DNA from: Hyaloraphidium curvatum | Lineage: Eukaryota; Monoblepharomycota; Hyaloraphidiomycetes; Hyaloraphidiales; Hyaloraphidiaceae | Direction of reading: 5' to 3' | Length of the DNA stretch: 64,000 bases | Assembly: GCA_025558095.1 (NCBI GenBank) | Contig: JAIVFI010000031.1 | Span: 310,001-374,000 of the forward strand | Shown: positions 52,768 to 62,990 of the stretch, piece by piece | How the letters are laid out: each line of letters opens with the position of its first letter | Position numbering within the stretch: position 1 is the first letter of the stretch | The notes under the pieces: generated by a model | Told to the model about the DNA's origin: nothing | The model's input: only the letters and a program-made list of their open reading frames with translations | Database searches by the model: none | Position numbers and translations under genes: made by a program

Positions 52768-54329
52768 ATGACAGATCGCGGGCGCCGATGGCGCCCCCGC
52801 CTCGCCGCCGCCGCGGCGCTGGCGCTCCTCCTCCCGCTCTCGCACCCCGCCGCCGCGCACGCCCGCGCGCTTTCCGCCGCCGGCGATCGCCCGCTGGTCG
52901 ATGCGGCGGTGCTTCCGGACCCGCCGATGCGCCGGGCCTTTGGTCCGGAGCCCCGGGCTGCCGGCGATGGCCCGCTGCATTCCCTCTTGCGGCGCCAGCT
53001 GTTCCAGCAGGAATCCCTCTTCTCCAACGCCTCCCTGCGCCCCTGGACCGACGCGGACTTTGCACCGGGGGACGATCCCGATGCGCAGAGCATCGTGGGC
53101 GCGGAGAGGGCGCCGGTGACGATGCAGGCGCCTCCCAGGCCGACCCGGGCGCCTTCGCGGAGCTGGCGCATCGCCCTGGGGCCCTTCCGCATCGTGCCCA
53201 ACAACGTCGATCGGCAGTACTCGAACTTCTACCATGTCACGCCTGTGATTAGTGCGCCCGACGACGCCTGGAGGCATTGCTGACACGTTCCGTTCGCAGG
53301 ACTGCTTCGCGCCCGTGCTGCCCCGGGTTGCCGGGGGCTGGATGCAGTTCTGGAGCGAGAGCTCCAACTACCGCACCGTCGCCACGAAGTCGCCGTTCTT
53401 CGAGGACGCCGCGCTCCTCCAGCCGACGAAGATGGTCTTTGGCGGCGCCTACAACCGTCCTGGGTATGACAACGGCGGCAAATGGCTCATGAGCGTCTTC
53501 AGACACCCAACCAAAGGCGGCACGAACCTCATCGGCTTTTACCACGCCCAAGACAACTACGGGGACCCGCTGAACGGCGGCGCCGCGGCGTGGAAGACGA
53601 TTGGCGTGGCATACTCGGCCAACGACGGCGTCAGCTGGACCAACGGCGGCCTGATCATCACCTCGGCCGAGCCGCGCCCGCCCAACTCGGCGCCCAAGTT
53701 CGGCGGGAACGGGGACCACGGCGCGGTGTGGGACTACGACAACCGCCGCTGGGTGCTGTTCTACGGCGGCGAGAACTGGCTATCCATGGCCATCTCCTCC
53801 GACCCGGACGGGCGCAGGGGCACGTGGTACAAGTACGCCGGGCCGCAGCGCGGGTTCTCGAGCCCGGGCATCCGCGGCAGGGGGTTCCCCGTCGGAGGAA
53901 GCCAGCTCCCGGACGGTTCGTTCGATTGGAACGGGATGAGGGGTCTTTCGCTTAGGGCCGGAAGCAATCCCGGCATCCACTACAACGTCCACCTGGCCAA
54001 ATGGATTATGCTATATAACGGATGGTGCGTACAGGCTCAATCGACGCAGTGGGACGCTGAGAAGCTCACTGCAATCCGCATGCAGGGACAACGCGATCTG
54101 GGTGTCGGCCAACGTCAACATCTCCGACCCCGACGGATGGGAGACCCCCCGCCTCGTGGTGCGGAGCCGCGACGGCACCCGTGCGTGGCATCCCACCGTC
54201 GTGTGCCGGCTGGGCGGCTCGGCCTGGTGCCCCAGCAATGCGGGCCGACTTTACTACGCCGACCAGTGGAGGGCCCCGGACAGGCGGAGCTTTGTCAGTC
54301 GGACGATCACCTTTATTCGCAACGATTAG
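52768..54329 (+). CDS. Secreted beta-propeller protein, glycosidase-like
   Basis: Start MTDRGRRWRPRLAAAAALAL with a signal peptide ending near AAAHARALS. A linker with LFQQESLFSNASL follows. An intron ending at about 53298 leads to DCFAPVLPRVAGGWMQFWSE. The rest is a five-bladed-propeller-type pattern: FYHAQDNYGDPLNGGAAAWK, GVAYSANDGVSWTNGGLIIT, GAVWDYDNRRWVLFYGGENW and SMAISSDPDGRRGTWYKYAG. A last intron near 54023-54083 joins MLYNG to WDNAIWVSANVNISDPDGWE. It ends RRSFVSRTITFIRND. Repeats of S-x-D-G-x-x-W and Y-D-x-x-x-x-W-x-L resemble GH43/GH117 or sialidase blades. I cannot place a triad, so enzymatic activity is a guess. Confidence 0.65.
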
Positions 54330-54587
54330 GCCGGGAGAGTGTGGATGGATGTGCCCTAGTTGCCGCCGCATGGAACAAGGACAAGGCCTGGAGTCATTTT
54401 GTAGCTCTCTGTCTGCTCATCTCTGTGTCAATTGATTATCGCTTCGTGCCACTGTCTCCTCTTCGTCGTTGCATTGGCGGCCGGCCGCGGCACATCGGGT
54501 GACGGTCGTCCCCACCTTTTAACTCTTCCTGCAGACTCTCTCCGCGAGACAGTACCGCGTGCGGCTCAAAAAGATACAGGCCAAAGA

Positions 54588-55034
54588 ATGCCGCCGGCTA
54601 CGGAAGGGAAGGGCTCCGGTTCCACGGCTGCGGACCCTTCGAAACCTCCAGCAGTTTTCGTGGCGACGAAGGACCTTGCCCTGGAATCAACGCTGGATTT
54701 CGGGAACCTCCAGTGGAAAACCATCTTTGGCGGCGAGGGCGGACCGTCCACCGGCTTCACGCAAGGAATCGTGTGTGTTCGACCAAAGACGGAGGTCCGG
54801 CGACACCACCACGAGCAGCCCGAGACGTGTTTCGTGCTCAGCGGGTCGGCCCTGGTTTCGACCGGATACGACGGGCAATACGAAGCTCCGAGACGCGTCG
54901 AGGCAGGGGATGCGGTATTCTACCCCTCGAACTGCAGCCATCAAACCTATAACGACACGGACGAGGACTTTGTCGTGCTTTACACCTTTCCGGCTGCTGC
55001 AAAGTTCTCTGACGTTGTCTACTGCTACGAATGA
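54588..55034 (+). CDS. Single-domain cupin protein
   Basis: 149 residues from ATG 54588 (MPPATEGKGSGSTAADPSKP). The frame is open further upstream to 54432 but without ATG. The cupin core is clear: FTQGIVCVRPKTEVRRHHHE, QPETCFVLSGSALVS and then GDAVFYPSNCSHQTYN. The metal motif 1 is H-x-H-x(4)-E...G and motif 2 ends in P-x-x-x-x-H. The last strand is DFVVLYTFPAAAKFSDVVYC. No signal peptide in this model. Small cupins range from dioxygenases to lyases, so the reaction cannot be named. The stop is 42 bp from that of the convergent PB1-UBA gene. Confidence 0.8.
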   Translation: MPPATEGKGSGSTAADPSKPPAVFVATKDLALESTLDFGNLQWKTIFGGEGGPSTGFTQGIVCVRPKTEVRRHHHEQPETCFVLSGSALVSTGYDGQYEAPRRVEAGDAVFYPSNCSHQTYNDTDEDFVVLYTFPAAAKFSDVVYCYE

Positions 55035-55076
55035 TCTACCATCACATGGAAACGGACATCGCATGGAAAACCTGAA

Positions 55077-56245
55077 CTAGGCGCGCACGAGCAGCTCAAC
55101 GACGCGCTCGACATTGCCTCCGTACCTCTCGAGCATGCCGCGGAGGTTCTCGTCGTCGCCGAGGAACCCCATGCTGTGGAGCGTCGAGACCTTTTCCTCG
55201 ATTTCCGCGGGAGTCGGCCTGGGGTCTGGAGTCCTCGCCGCCTCCGAGCCCCTGGGATCGCGGTGCATCCAGCCGAAGGGCCCCCGGCCATAGGGACCCG
55301 GCCACGTGCGGCCTCCGCGCCCGCCGTACGGTACGCGTTCGGCGTGGTTGTCGGTGCTCGAACTGGCTATCCCAGCTGACGTGTCGGCCTCGTCGTGCTG
55401 GTGCGCCGCCTGCATGTTCTCGAACCACTGGCGGGCAAACGGCGCCCACCAGGGGCCGCCGCCCTCTTCACCTGGCCTCCCACTTCCACCAAGATGTTCC
55501 TGAACGTGCGATGCCCAGCCTTGGAGCTTTCCCTTCAGAGCTTTTCACCCCAACGTCAGCGCCGGTCCTTCAGTTTCGACAATGCCACGCACCTTCGACG
55601 TCGAACTCGCCATCTCCGTTCTCAAAGAGGCGAGAGAACGCTTGCATGTGTGCAGCCATCCCGGGCTTGTTCTGGAACATGTCGTGAAAGTGGGAGATCA
55701 CTGAAGCCACCTGTTCGAAGGCCGGCCCAGAACCGTCCGGAGCCGGTGCGGGCTCCTTGCCCTTGTCTTCGGCGGCAGGCTTGTTTTCGGCGGCATGCGT
55801 CTGCTGGGCTCCTTGCGCTTCGCTTGCTCCGTTCGCATCACCCGCCACAGCCATGTCCACGTCCGACTCGGGAGCTAGGGAACCGAGATCTTCGTTCGAC
55901 AGGAGCTGCTCGATAGGCGTCGCCTTTCCACCGTGCTTAAGAACCACTTCGAATCGCAAGGTGTTGTTCCCGGTGGCCTTGGCCAGGGCGAAGAGCTCCG
56001 CGAGCTCCGCGTCCGAATCGATAGCAATTATGTCGCCCTCCTGGTCCCGGTAGCCCACGAAGAATGACGATGGCGCGAGATCCGTCACCCGGGGCAGCCT
56101 CTGGATCTGTTGACCGCCGTCAGATCGGTTCAAATGCCGCGTTGAACGCACGAACCTGTCCGGCAACCTGGGCCCAAGACGCAGTTTCCTCGATGGGGAA
56201 GCGCCGGAGGACGCCGTCGTACGCAACTTTGACGGTGAAGCTCAT
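55077..56245 (-). CDS. PB1-UBA protein, p62/NBR1-like but lacking ZZ
   Basis: Start MSFTVKVAYDGVLRRFPIEE. A roughly 45-nt intron joins SWAQVAGQ to IQRLPRVTDLAP and the PB1 acidic OPCA loop GYRDQEGDIIAIDSDAELAE, complete with its Asp/Glu cluster. The middle is Ala/Glu-rich (AGDANGASEAQGAQQTHAAE) with FEQVASVISHFHDMFQNKPG. The end is a UBA-like helix bundle (AEIEEKVSTLHSMGFLGDDE, NLRGMLERYGGNVERVVELL). PB1 N-terminal plus UBA C-terminal is the frame of the autophagy receptors p62 and NBR1, which oligomerise through PB1 and bind ubiquitin through UBA. No ZZ finger and no obvious FW domain are seen, so it is a minimal relative. Selective autophagy is therefore inference. Confidence 0.72.
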
Positions 56246-56503
56246 TGTGCTGAATTGGCCGGCTGTCTCCAGCGTACGGAGGGGAAGCTTTTGTAGCCGG
56301 AGAAAGGTGAGGTCGACGCGCAAGCGGGTCGGCGGGGGATTACGCAACACCCAACTCTCGTCCACGACCTTCCATAGCGTGCTGCTTATGCGATTGCTCA
56401 GTCTATAGCGGTAAATCTTTATGTACAGGCCACCTCCAGTGAGCATCTACAAGCTCTTGCAATGCAACCGCGCTAACCGAGCGAGAATGAATGAGAGAGG
56501 TGT

Positions 56504-57148
56504 TCAAGCGCTGGCAAACACGGCGTCCATGAAACTTCGCCACGCAGCAGTGCCGTCCTCGGCAAAGCGCTTAACATTCGGATGGTCCGTAATGACGGAA
56601 AAGGCGAGGGAAGGGGAAGGAAGAGGGGAGGGCGGCAGGTTGACGATCTGCGGGAAGACAATCATGGGCACGTCGACCATGTGACCGCCCTCGAGCTTAA
56701 ATTGCTCCCAGTCGCCGAGTAGTGCGTCCGAGGTAAGGACCGGGAGGCTTCGGCTCCGCGCAACGGCGATCTGATAGAGCGCCGCGTCTCGGAAGGTGCC
56801 CCGAGCTGGCGAGGAAGCGGGGCCGACCGGCGACGGCGCCGCGTCCGAAGAAGAATCGGACTCAAAGTCCTGCGCGGTCCATGTAAGCGTTCCAGAGGAC
56901 CGTGTCGTTAGCGACAACAGGCCTCCAGCGGCGATGTGCTCAAAGTCGCCGCCGACCGTCGAGCCGACCGAGGCAGTCGGTGAACTGCAGCCGTCCGAAA
57001 AGCTGTCGGAAGTGCGCAACTGATTGAATCGGCTCTTGTCCGGGGCGAACCAGGGGTCGGACCAGGGTTGGCCACTACCCGAGCCCACGGGCCAAGCCGC
57101 GCCGACACCTCCCTGCATCTCCGAAAAAGGTGGCACAGGCGATGACAT
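56504..57148 (-). CDS. Uncharacterised Ser-rich protein
   Basis: About 214 residues from ATG 57148 (MSSPVPPFSEMQGGVGAAWP). The frame is open up to 57325 but with no ATG, so an upstream exon may exist. The sequence is Ser/Gly/Asp-rich (SFSDGCSSPTASVGSTVGGD, DFESDSSSDAAPSPVG). The last 80 residues are more ordered: RDAALYQIAVARSRSLPVLT, DWEQFKLEGGHMVDVPMIVF and FAEDGTAAWRSFMDAVFASA. I do not recognise the family. Ser-Pro pairs would allow phosphorylation. Confidence 0.45.
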   Translation of the reverse strand: MSSPVPPFSEMQGGVGAAWPVGSGSGQPWSDPWFAPDKSRFNQLRTSDSFSDGCSSPTASVGSTVGGDFEHIAAGGLLSLTTRSSGTLTWTAQDFESDSSSDAAPSPVGPASSPARGTFRDAALYQIAVARSRSLPVLTSDALLGDWEQFKLEGGHMVDVPMIVFPQIVNLPPSPLPSPSLAFSVITDHPNVKRFAEDGTAAWRSFMDAVFASA

Positions 57149-57990
57149 GCCGTCTTGAGTAGGAAAGGTGCGCGAGGGAACGTCCGGCTTGCCCGCTCGA
57201 AGAGAAGCGGAGCGCAAATTGCGCCGTGCCGGCTCTTGCCGGCCGTCGCCGCGCTGCCGGCGCTCTTGCGCGGACTCGTATGGAGCCGGGGAGTGGCGAC
57301 ACGTGTTCTTCGACCCGCATTTCAAGCACGGGACCGGGGGCCTGAAGACGAAAGGGGATCAGGGGTCTGCCGGCGCCACGTCGCGAGGTCCCGGCAAGCG
57401 AACGCCGGCGAACGTACCGGGACATCGTCGATGTTGTTTTCCGAGATTATTGGCGGATAGCTGTGGCGCCACGCCGGGTGACGAAGGCCGGGATTTGTTT
57501 CCGCTTTTGCCACCGGGAATGGTCCCCTCCTGGTTCGCCAAGTAGCAACGGGTTTAGGGCTCCGAGCCCGGCGCCGATGCTTCGAAAGTCGTCGGCTAAG
57601 CAGCCGATGATGGGGAGCTTGTCAGCGAGAAGTGCCGCTCTGGTGTTCTCCTTCTGCACCCGATTCGGTAGTTCGGGCGGCTTCGGTTTCGCTTTCCTGG
57701 AGCCGTTTCGAACGTCCAAACCAGCAACGAGGTCGAGAGGAGCTTTCAGGCGATATTGCAGCACAGGAATAGAACGACGATGTTGGCCAAGCGGGTTGTG
57801 CGCAGGGCGGGAAGCAAATCCCGGCTCTTCCGTGCCGCCGCCGCACCGCCACCGATCATCGGCGAGTGAGGAGTGAGGACTTCATTCACTCCAGAGTCGA
57901 CGACAATGTAATCCGACGGCCGATACACGGAGCATAACTACTACCCTCCATTTTCTATTTTGCGAAAGGAATGTCCAGCCTCAGTTAGGT
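57149..57990. other. Stretch without a supported gene
   Basis: 842 bp between the Ser-rich orphan and the end of the glutamine synthetase gene. Weak minus-strand pieces could be exons upstream of the Ser-rich orphan: MYRPSDYIVVDSGVNEVLTP (57928) and NRVQKENTRAALLADKLPII (about 57665). They lie in different frames and I could not link them cleanly. Confidence 0.4.
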
Positions 57991-60805
57991 TCAGAACAGG
58001 ATCTCGGAGTACTTGGGGTACGGCCACATCGAATCCGCCACGATGTCCTCGAGCCTGTCGCAAACAAGGTCAGCCATCACGATCGACAAGCGAAGGGCAA
58101 AGGGTGGAACTCACGAGTCCACGCTATCGCGGATTGCCAGCATGATCGGGACGATGGTGTCCGAGGCGTATTCGGCGTGGGTAATCTCCTCGCCCTCGCC
58201 CTCCATGTGGTGCTGCGCCTTCTCGAGCTCGTCGACCTGGTTGGTCAGCTGGACGACGAGCTTGCCGATCGTCTCGACGGTCTTGGTCTCCTCCGTGACG
58301 TCCCCGCCGAGGTCCTTGACGGACTTGGCGCCGGCAGCCACGACGCTGCGGTACTGCAGCGCGGCCGGGAGGATGCCCTGCTTGACCATGGTCTTGAGGG
58401 TGTTGACCTCGATCAGGATGTCCTTGAGGTACTTCTCGACGAGGATGTTGAAGCGCGCCTCGAGCTCGCTGGGGTGGAAGACGCCCGAATCCTCGGTAAG
58501 CGCCTTGACGTTGGCGGCCTCCTTGATCTGCTTGAACGCCACAGGGGCCTTCTTGATGTTGAGGAGCCCGCGCTTGGCGGCCTCGTCGACCCAGGCCTGC
58601 GAGTACCCGTCGCCCTCGAAGCAGACGTTCTTCGCCTTGCCGAGGAACTCCTTGATAACGGCGATCTTGTCCTCATCCGAAGGCAGGGGCTTGCTGCCCT
58701 TGGCCTTCTCGAGGGCGTCGGCAACCTCGTTGATGGCGACCGAGACGATGGCGTTGAGGATCGTGACGGGGAACGAGGGGTTCTGCTGCGAACCGACGGC
58801 GCGGAACTCGAATTTGTTGCCGGTGAAGGCGAAAGGCGAGGTGCGGTTGCGATCGGTCAGATCGCGGGCGATGGGAGGGAGGGTGGTGACCTTGAGGTCC
58901 AGAACGGTGCCGCCGACCTTGATGGCCTGGACGTGGGGCACGGAAAAGTTGCTGCGTTTGTCGTTGCGAGATCAGCGAGGTTTTCCCAGTGGCTTTCGGT
59001 TAATTCACTCACCGGACCTCGCGACCCTCGAGGACCGAGTTTATGACCTCGGTGAGCTGCTCGCCGAGGAAAGCCGAGATGATCCCAGGGGGAGCCTCGG
59101 CGGCGCCGAGACGCAGATCGTTGCTGGCGCTCGCGATCGAAGTGCGGAGAGCACCCGAGTTCTTGTACACACCCCACAGGATGGCGGCGAGGAAGAGGAG
59201 GAAGCGGTAGTTGGTCTCGGGCTTGACGGTAGGGTCCAGCAGGTTGTCGCCAAGGTCAGTAGCTGGAAGAATGAGGCGGTTCTCAGTCAAAATACAAAGA
59301 AGCAAAGCCAGAGCTGCCCACCGATTGACCAGTTGCAGTGCTTGCCGGAGCCGTTGACGCCCTTGAAGGGCTTCTCGTGGAAGAGGGCCTATGGAGGCGG
59401 GATTAGCAGCTGATCTGATAAAGCCTTGACTCGCTAGCAACGCCTACCTTGAGCTTGTGGCGGTGGGCAACGCGGTGGGTGATGTGCATCGTCAGCAGGT
59501 TGTGGTCCACGGCGATTGCAGACTCCTCGAAAATAGGAGCCATTTCGAACTGGGCCGGCGCGACCTGAGCAAGGAAAGACGAAATTCAGCGGATCGTCCG
59601 TTTGTAGTACTTGATCGGAGACGGACCTCGTTGTGGCGGGTCTTGATCGGGATGCCGAGTTTGTAGCACTCCAGCTCAGTCTCCGAAATGGCAGCCAGGA
59701 CACGGCTCGGGATCCGGCCGAAGTAGTGGTCCTCGAGCTGCTGGTGCCTCGGGGGCAGGCGGCCGATGAGGGTGCGGCCGCAGATCTTGAGGTCGGGCCT
59801 CATCTGGTAGACACCGCGGTCGATCAGGAAGAACTCCTGTTCCGTGCCGAGCGTGGTGTAGCAGCGCTTGACGTCGGTTTCGCCGATGAGGTGGAGCAGG
59901 CGGGTGGAGGCGGTGGAGATGGCCTCGTTCGAGCGGAGAAGGATGGTCTTCTCATCCAGGGCGTCGCCGTTGTAGGAGATGAACACCGACGGGACGTAGA
60001 GAATGGCGGTGTCGTGGGGACCCGACTCGACGTACATGGGGCTGAACGAGAGAAGAGCGCAGGGTGCGATCAGCACAGAAGGCGGAGTGATCACAAGTCG
60101 GGCTCACCTGCTGGTCTCCCAAATCGTGTAGCCACGGGCTTCAAAGGTCGTCCTCATGCCACCGGAAGGGAACGACGAGGCGTCGGGCTCAGACTGGAGG
60201 AGCTGGCTACCGGAGAAGGCGTCGATGGCAGCGATCTGTGAAGGCACGTGATAGGCGTGTGAGGCTCAGACCGGGCAAGCGGGGCCGCCGAACGCATGCC
60301 AAAACCGACCTCTTCGCCGTTGCTGGTCACGACGGAGCGCAGAGTCAGGAAAGAGTCGTGCTTCTCGGCGGTGGCGCCGGTCTGGGGCTGGAAGATGTGG
60401 GTGAAGTGCGTGGCACCCCTGAGGAAGACACCGCGGTCGGTACTTTGATCACACTGCAGCAGACGGAGCAGAACCCACTTGTCCTGTGCCCAGACGCGAA
60501 CGGCGTGGGCAATGGCATCCGCGGTGGTGCGGTCAAGGTGCTGACGACCCTGTTGATCGAACCAGTCCATCAGCCTACCAAATCCACACTCCAGAGGGAG
60601 CGCGGGAATCTACCTTGACCTGCTGGATGAACTTGGCATACACAGGCTTGGGCAGGTACGCCTGCATAGTCTTGAGCGTGAAGACCTTGTCGCCGTAGAA
60701 GTCGGCCAGCGGGAGCCGCTTGCCCGCGGCATCCTTCGGGAACTCGATCGAGCGGGCCGGGCGGTCCACGGCGGTGAGAAGCGCGCTGATCCTGGCGGCC
60801 TGCAT
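57991..60805 (-). CDS. Type III glutamine synthetase (GSIII)
   Basis: Makes glutamine from glutamate, ammonia and ATP. The start at 60805 reads [25 protein letters not shown]-specific blocks follow: [46 protein letters not shown] (GSIII-typical 'EKHDSF'), [59 protein letters not shown] and [20 protein letters not shown]. The C-terminal part has [10 protein letters not shown]-type metal residues, then HYRFLLF-type sequence ([20 protein letters not shown]) and [13 protein letters not shown]. It is long (about 740 residues after splicing), twice a normal eukaryotic GSII, and ends [11 protein letters not shown]. About nine introns. GSIII is common in bacteria and known from diatoms, haptophytes and amoebozoans; in fungi I know it as unusual. 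Confidence 0.93.
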
Positions 60806-61345
60806 CGTGATTGCTGTCTGTTTGCGGCGAAGAACGGGAGGGATAGGCGGGTGGCGGGAACACGACCGGCGGAAGCGCGCCGGGCGGCGAGCGAGACGGC
60901 ATCGCGGTGAGTCGGGAGCCAATGAATGCCACGCCGGCTGCGCGCGGCGACGGCGCCCGGGGTTCGCGCGGCCGACGCGCCGACCACCGCGCCGGCGGGT
61001 GGTCCGAGCAATCCGCGTCGCAACCCACCAAATCGCGTGCCGATGGGCCGTGCTAAGGAGAGCCGATATACGAGGCCGATTTGCCCGGTGCGAAACTCTC
61101 CGTCGGACGACGACGAGTGCGTCCGGCCGCGAAATGAAAACCGTTATCGCGGCGATGTGGCGGCGTCGGCGTCGGCGCGCGCAGATTGGCAATGGGCAAA
61201 GATACCCGACCGGGGCGAACCGGGCAAGGTTAGACCCTCCCTCCATCATGATGGATGCGGCACGAGGACGGCAGAAGCTATTGATGCTCGAGGGGCGAGA
61301 TTGAGCTGGTCGGCATCCGCGGCACGAACGGCTTTTGGTGGGACT
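60806..61345. other. Non-coding gap upstream of GSIII
   Basis: 540 bp of GC-rich DNA holding the glutamine synthetase promoter and the 3'-flank of nothing obvious. No ORF pattern, tRNA or repeat is visible. Confidence 0.55.
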
Positions 61346-61861
61346 CTACACTTCATCTAGGCACGAACACTGTCCCGTGGCATCCCGCCTGCAGGCCTCG
61401 GCTTCAGCCTCGGTCTTTCCTTTTGCCTTGGCCATCTTCAAGGATCGGTCCATATGGCAGCTGCCGAAATCCAGAATCACCTCCAACGTCCTCGTCTCTC
61501 CGGGCAGGATCCCAAAGCTTGCGAGGGTCGCGTCCGCGACAGTCAGGGCAACCGGCGTAGTTGTCGACGCCTTGTTGTTCTCGACGATGAGCTTCCGGAG
61601 GGCTGCCTGCTTCTGCTCCACGGTCTCAAGCGACTCGTCCGCATTAACCTCCTCCTGGAGTTCCTGCATCGACCGTTTTGGGGGACGCGTCTTGTCGCTC
61701 AGCGGCATAAGAACCATCTTCCATTTCCCCAGCGCCGTGCCCTCGTACGTCGAAACGAGGTCCTCGAGTTCGAGGCAAGTCATGGAGCACAGCAGCTCCA
61801 GCGTCGGAGGGACCGCCGTCTTCGGAACCATTGTCCTCAACTTCGCGTGGAAGGTGGCCAT
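61346..61861 (-). CDS. Uncharacterised 171-residue protein
   Basis: A single exon, start MATFHAKLRTMVPKTAVPPT at 61861. It has LELEDLVSTYEGTALGKWKM, a charged coil (SMQELQEEVNADESLETVEQ), ADATLASFGILPGETRTLEV and a Cys-containing end (EACRRDATGQCSCLDEV). No signal, membrane helix or known motif. The intact frame and lack of low complexity support a real gene. Function unknown. Confidence 0.5.
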   Translation of the reverse strand: MATFHAKLRTMVPKTAVPPTLELLCSMTCLELEDLVSTYEGTALGKWKMVLMPLSDKTRPPKRSMQELQEEVNADESLETVEQKQAALRKLIVENNKASTTTPVALTVADATLASFGILPGETRTLEVILDFGSCHMDRSLKMAKAKGKTEAEAEACRRDATGQCSCLDEV

Positions 61862-62286
61862 GGTGGAGTCGGACTGCGAGGCTCGCAGCCTTCACGGCCA
61901 GGCGAGCACGAGAGGGCGACCGTGATTTGTCAGCTGCACCACGCAACAACACCGATGTGGCGCGCGAATCCGCAGCAGTGGATCCGGCGAACGAAGCGCA
62001 AAGCATTATCGAGTTCGGCTTGTCGTACGATGATGCATGCTTGAGCTGCGCAGCCAAGGGATGGCAACGAGTGTACTATCCATAAAGCGAAGGCAAGAGA
62101 GGGATGTGAGGCGTCGTATGGCTGCATTGAGCTGACTAGGCGCCCGCGAAAGAACATGGGCAGGATCGGCGTCGCTGCAGAGATGGAGCGCTGCAACAAT
62201 TGAAGCCCCAGCCCCCCCACTCCCGACTCGCAACAACAAGGAGGCTGTGCCAAACTCCGCACCCCTCGCCCGCACTCCAAGCAACG
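61862..62286. other. Non-coding gap between divergent genes
   Basis: 425 bp between the start of the leftward orphan and the start of the rightward NTF2-like gene. Probably two promoters; no motif seen. Confidence 0.5.
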
Positions 62287-62819
62287 ATGGCCCCCGACGC
62301 CCTCAAGCAGCCCATGGAGTGGGCCACAGCCGTTTACGCCGCGGCGGACGCGATGGACGCCGAAGGCTACCTCAAGTTCCTCTCTCCCGGTTGGGCATGC
62401 CTGACGGGCTGTGCCCGATGCTCGAGCTCATTACGTTGCGCGACAGATGTTTGGTTCCGGTTCGGCAACAATCCCCCGGCGATCGGTGCGGAGGCGGCCA
62501 GCGCAGCGCTCGGCGGCTTCCTGGGCGCCATCAGCAGCATGAAGCACGAGTTCGTCTCGGTCGGGGCGACCGGATCCACCGTCGTGATTGAGGCCGACAT
62601 CAAGTACGGACGCAAAGATGGGACGTCGGTGACTATCCCGGGGACCATCCTTTACCATATTGGAAAGGACGGTCTGGCACAACAAGCACAGATCTTCATG
62701 GTAGAGCGGTCTCCATCTCGTTCTTCCTTCCATACTGATCTCCACAATCTGACAAGGATGCCTCGCCGATCTTTACGGGTGCCGAAGTTCCGCACGCCCC
62801 CAGGCCCAAGATCGAGTAG
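62287..62819 (+). CDS. SnoaL/NTF2-like small protein
   Basis: About 137 residues over three exons. Exon 1 gives MAPDALKQPMEWATAVYAAA, then DAMDAEGYLKFLSP. An intron near 62389-62449 joins to DVWFRFGNNPPAIGAEAASA. Then SMKHEFVSVGATGSTVVIEA and DGTSVTIPGTILYHIGKDG. A 56-nt intron (62701-62756) leads to DASPIFTGAEVPHAPRPKIE. The helix-plus-curved-sheet order (Trp/Tyr helix, FLxPDVxxRFGN, EA.A....F, H.......G......E......DG....P......F) is the NTF2-like/SnoaL fold. Such proteins may bind small hydrophobic ligands or be enzymes; nothing more specific shows. Confidence 0.7.
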
Positions 62820-62990
62820 GGTAGAACGCTTTCGGTGGGCAACGACCGCTGTCCATACCTCCGGCTGCTGGATGCTCTTCCACAAAGCAGCCGGAATGTG
62901 ACGCCGCGGATTGATGATTGTGGGTTAACGACGAAGACGGATAGCCGGTAAAGGCTTCTTTTGCATCCAATAAATACGCGGAATTGCAAC

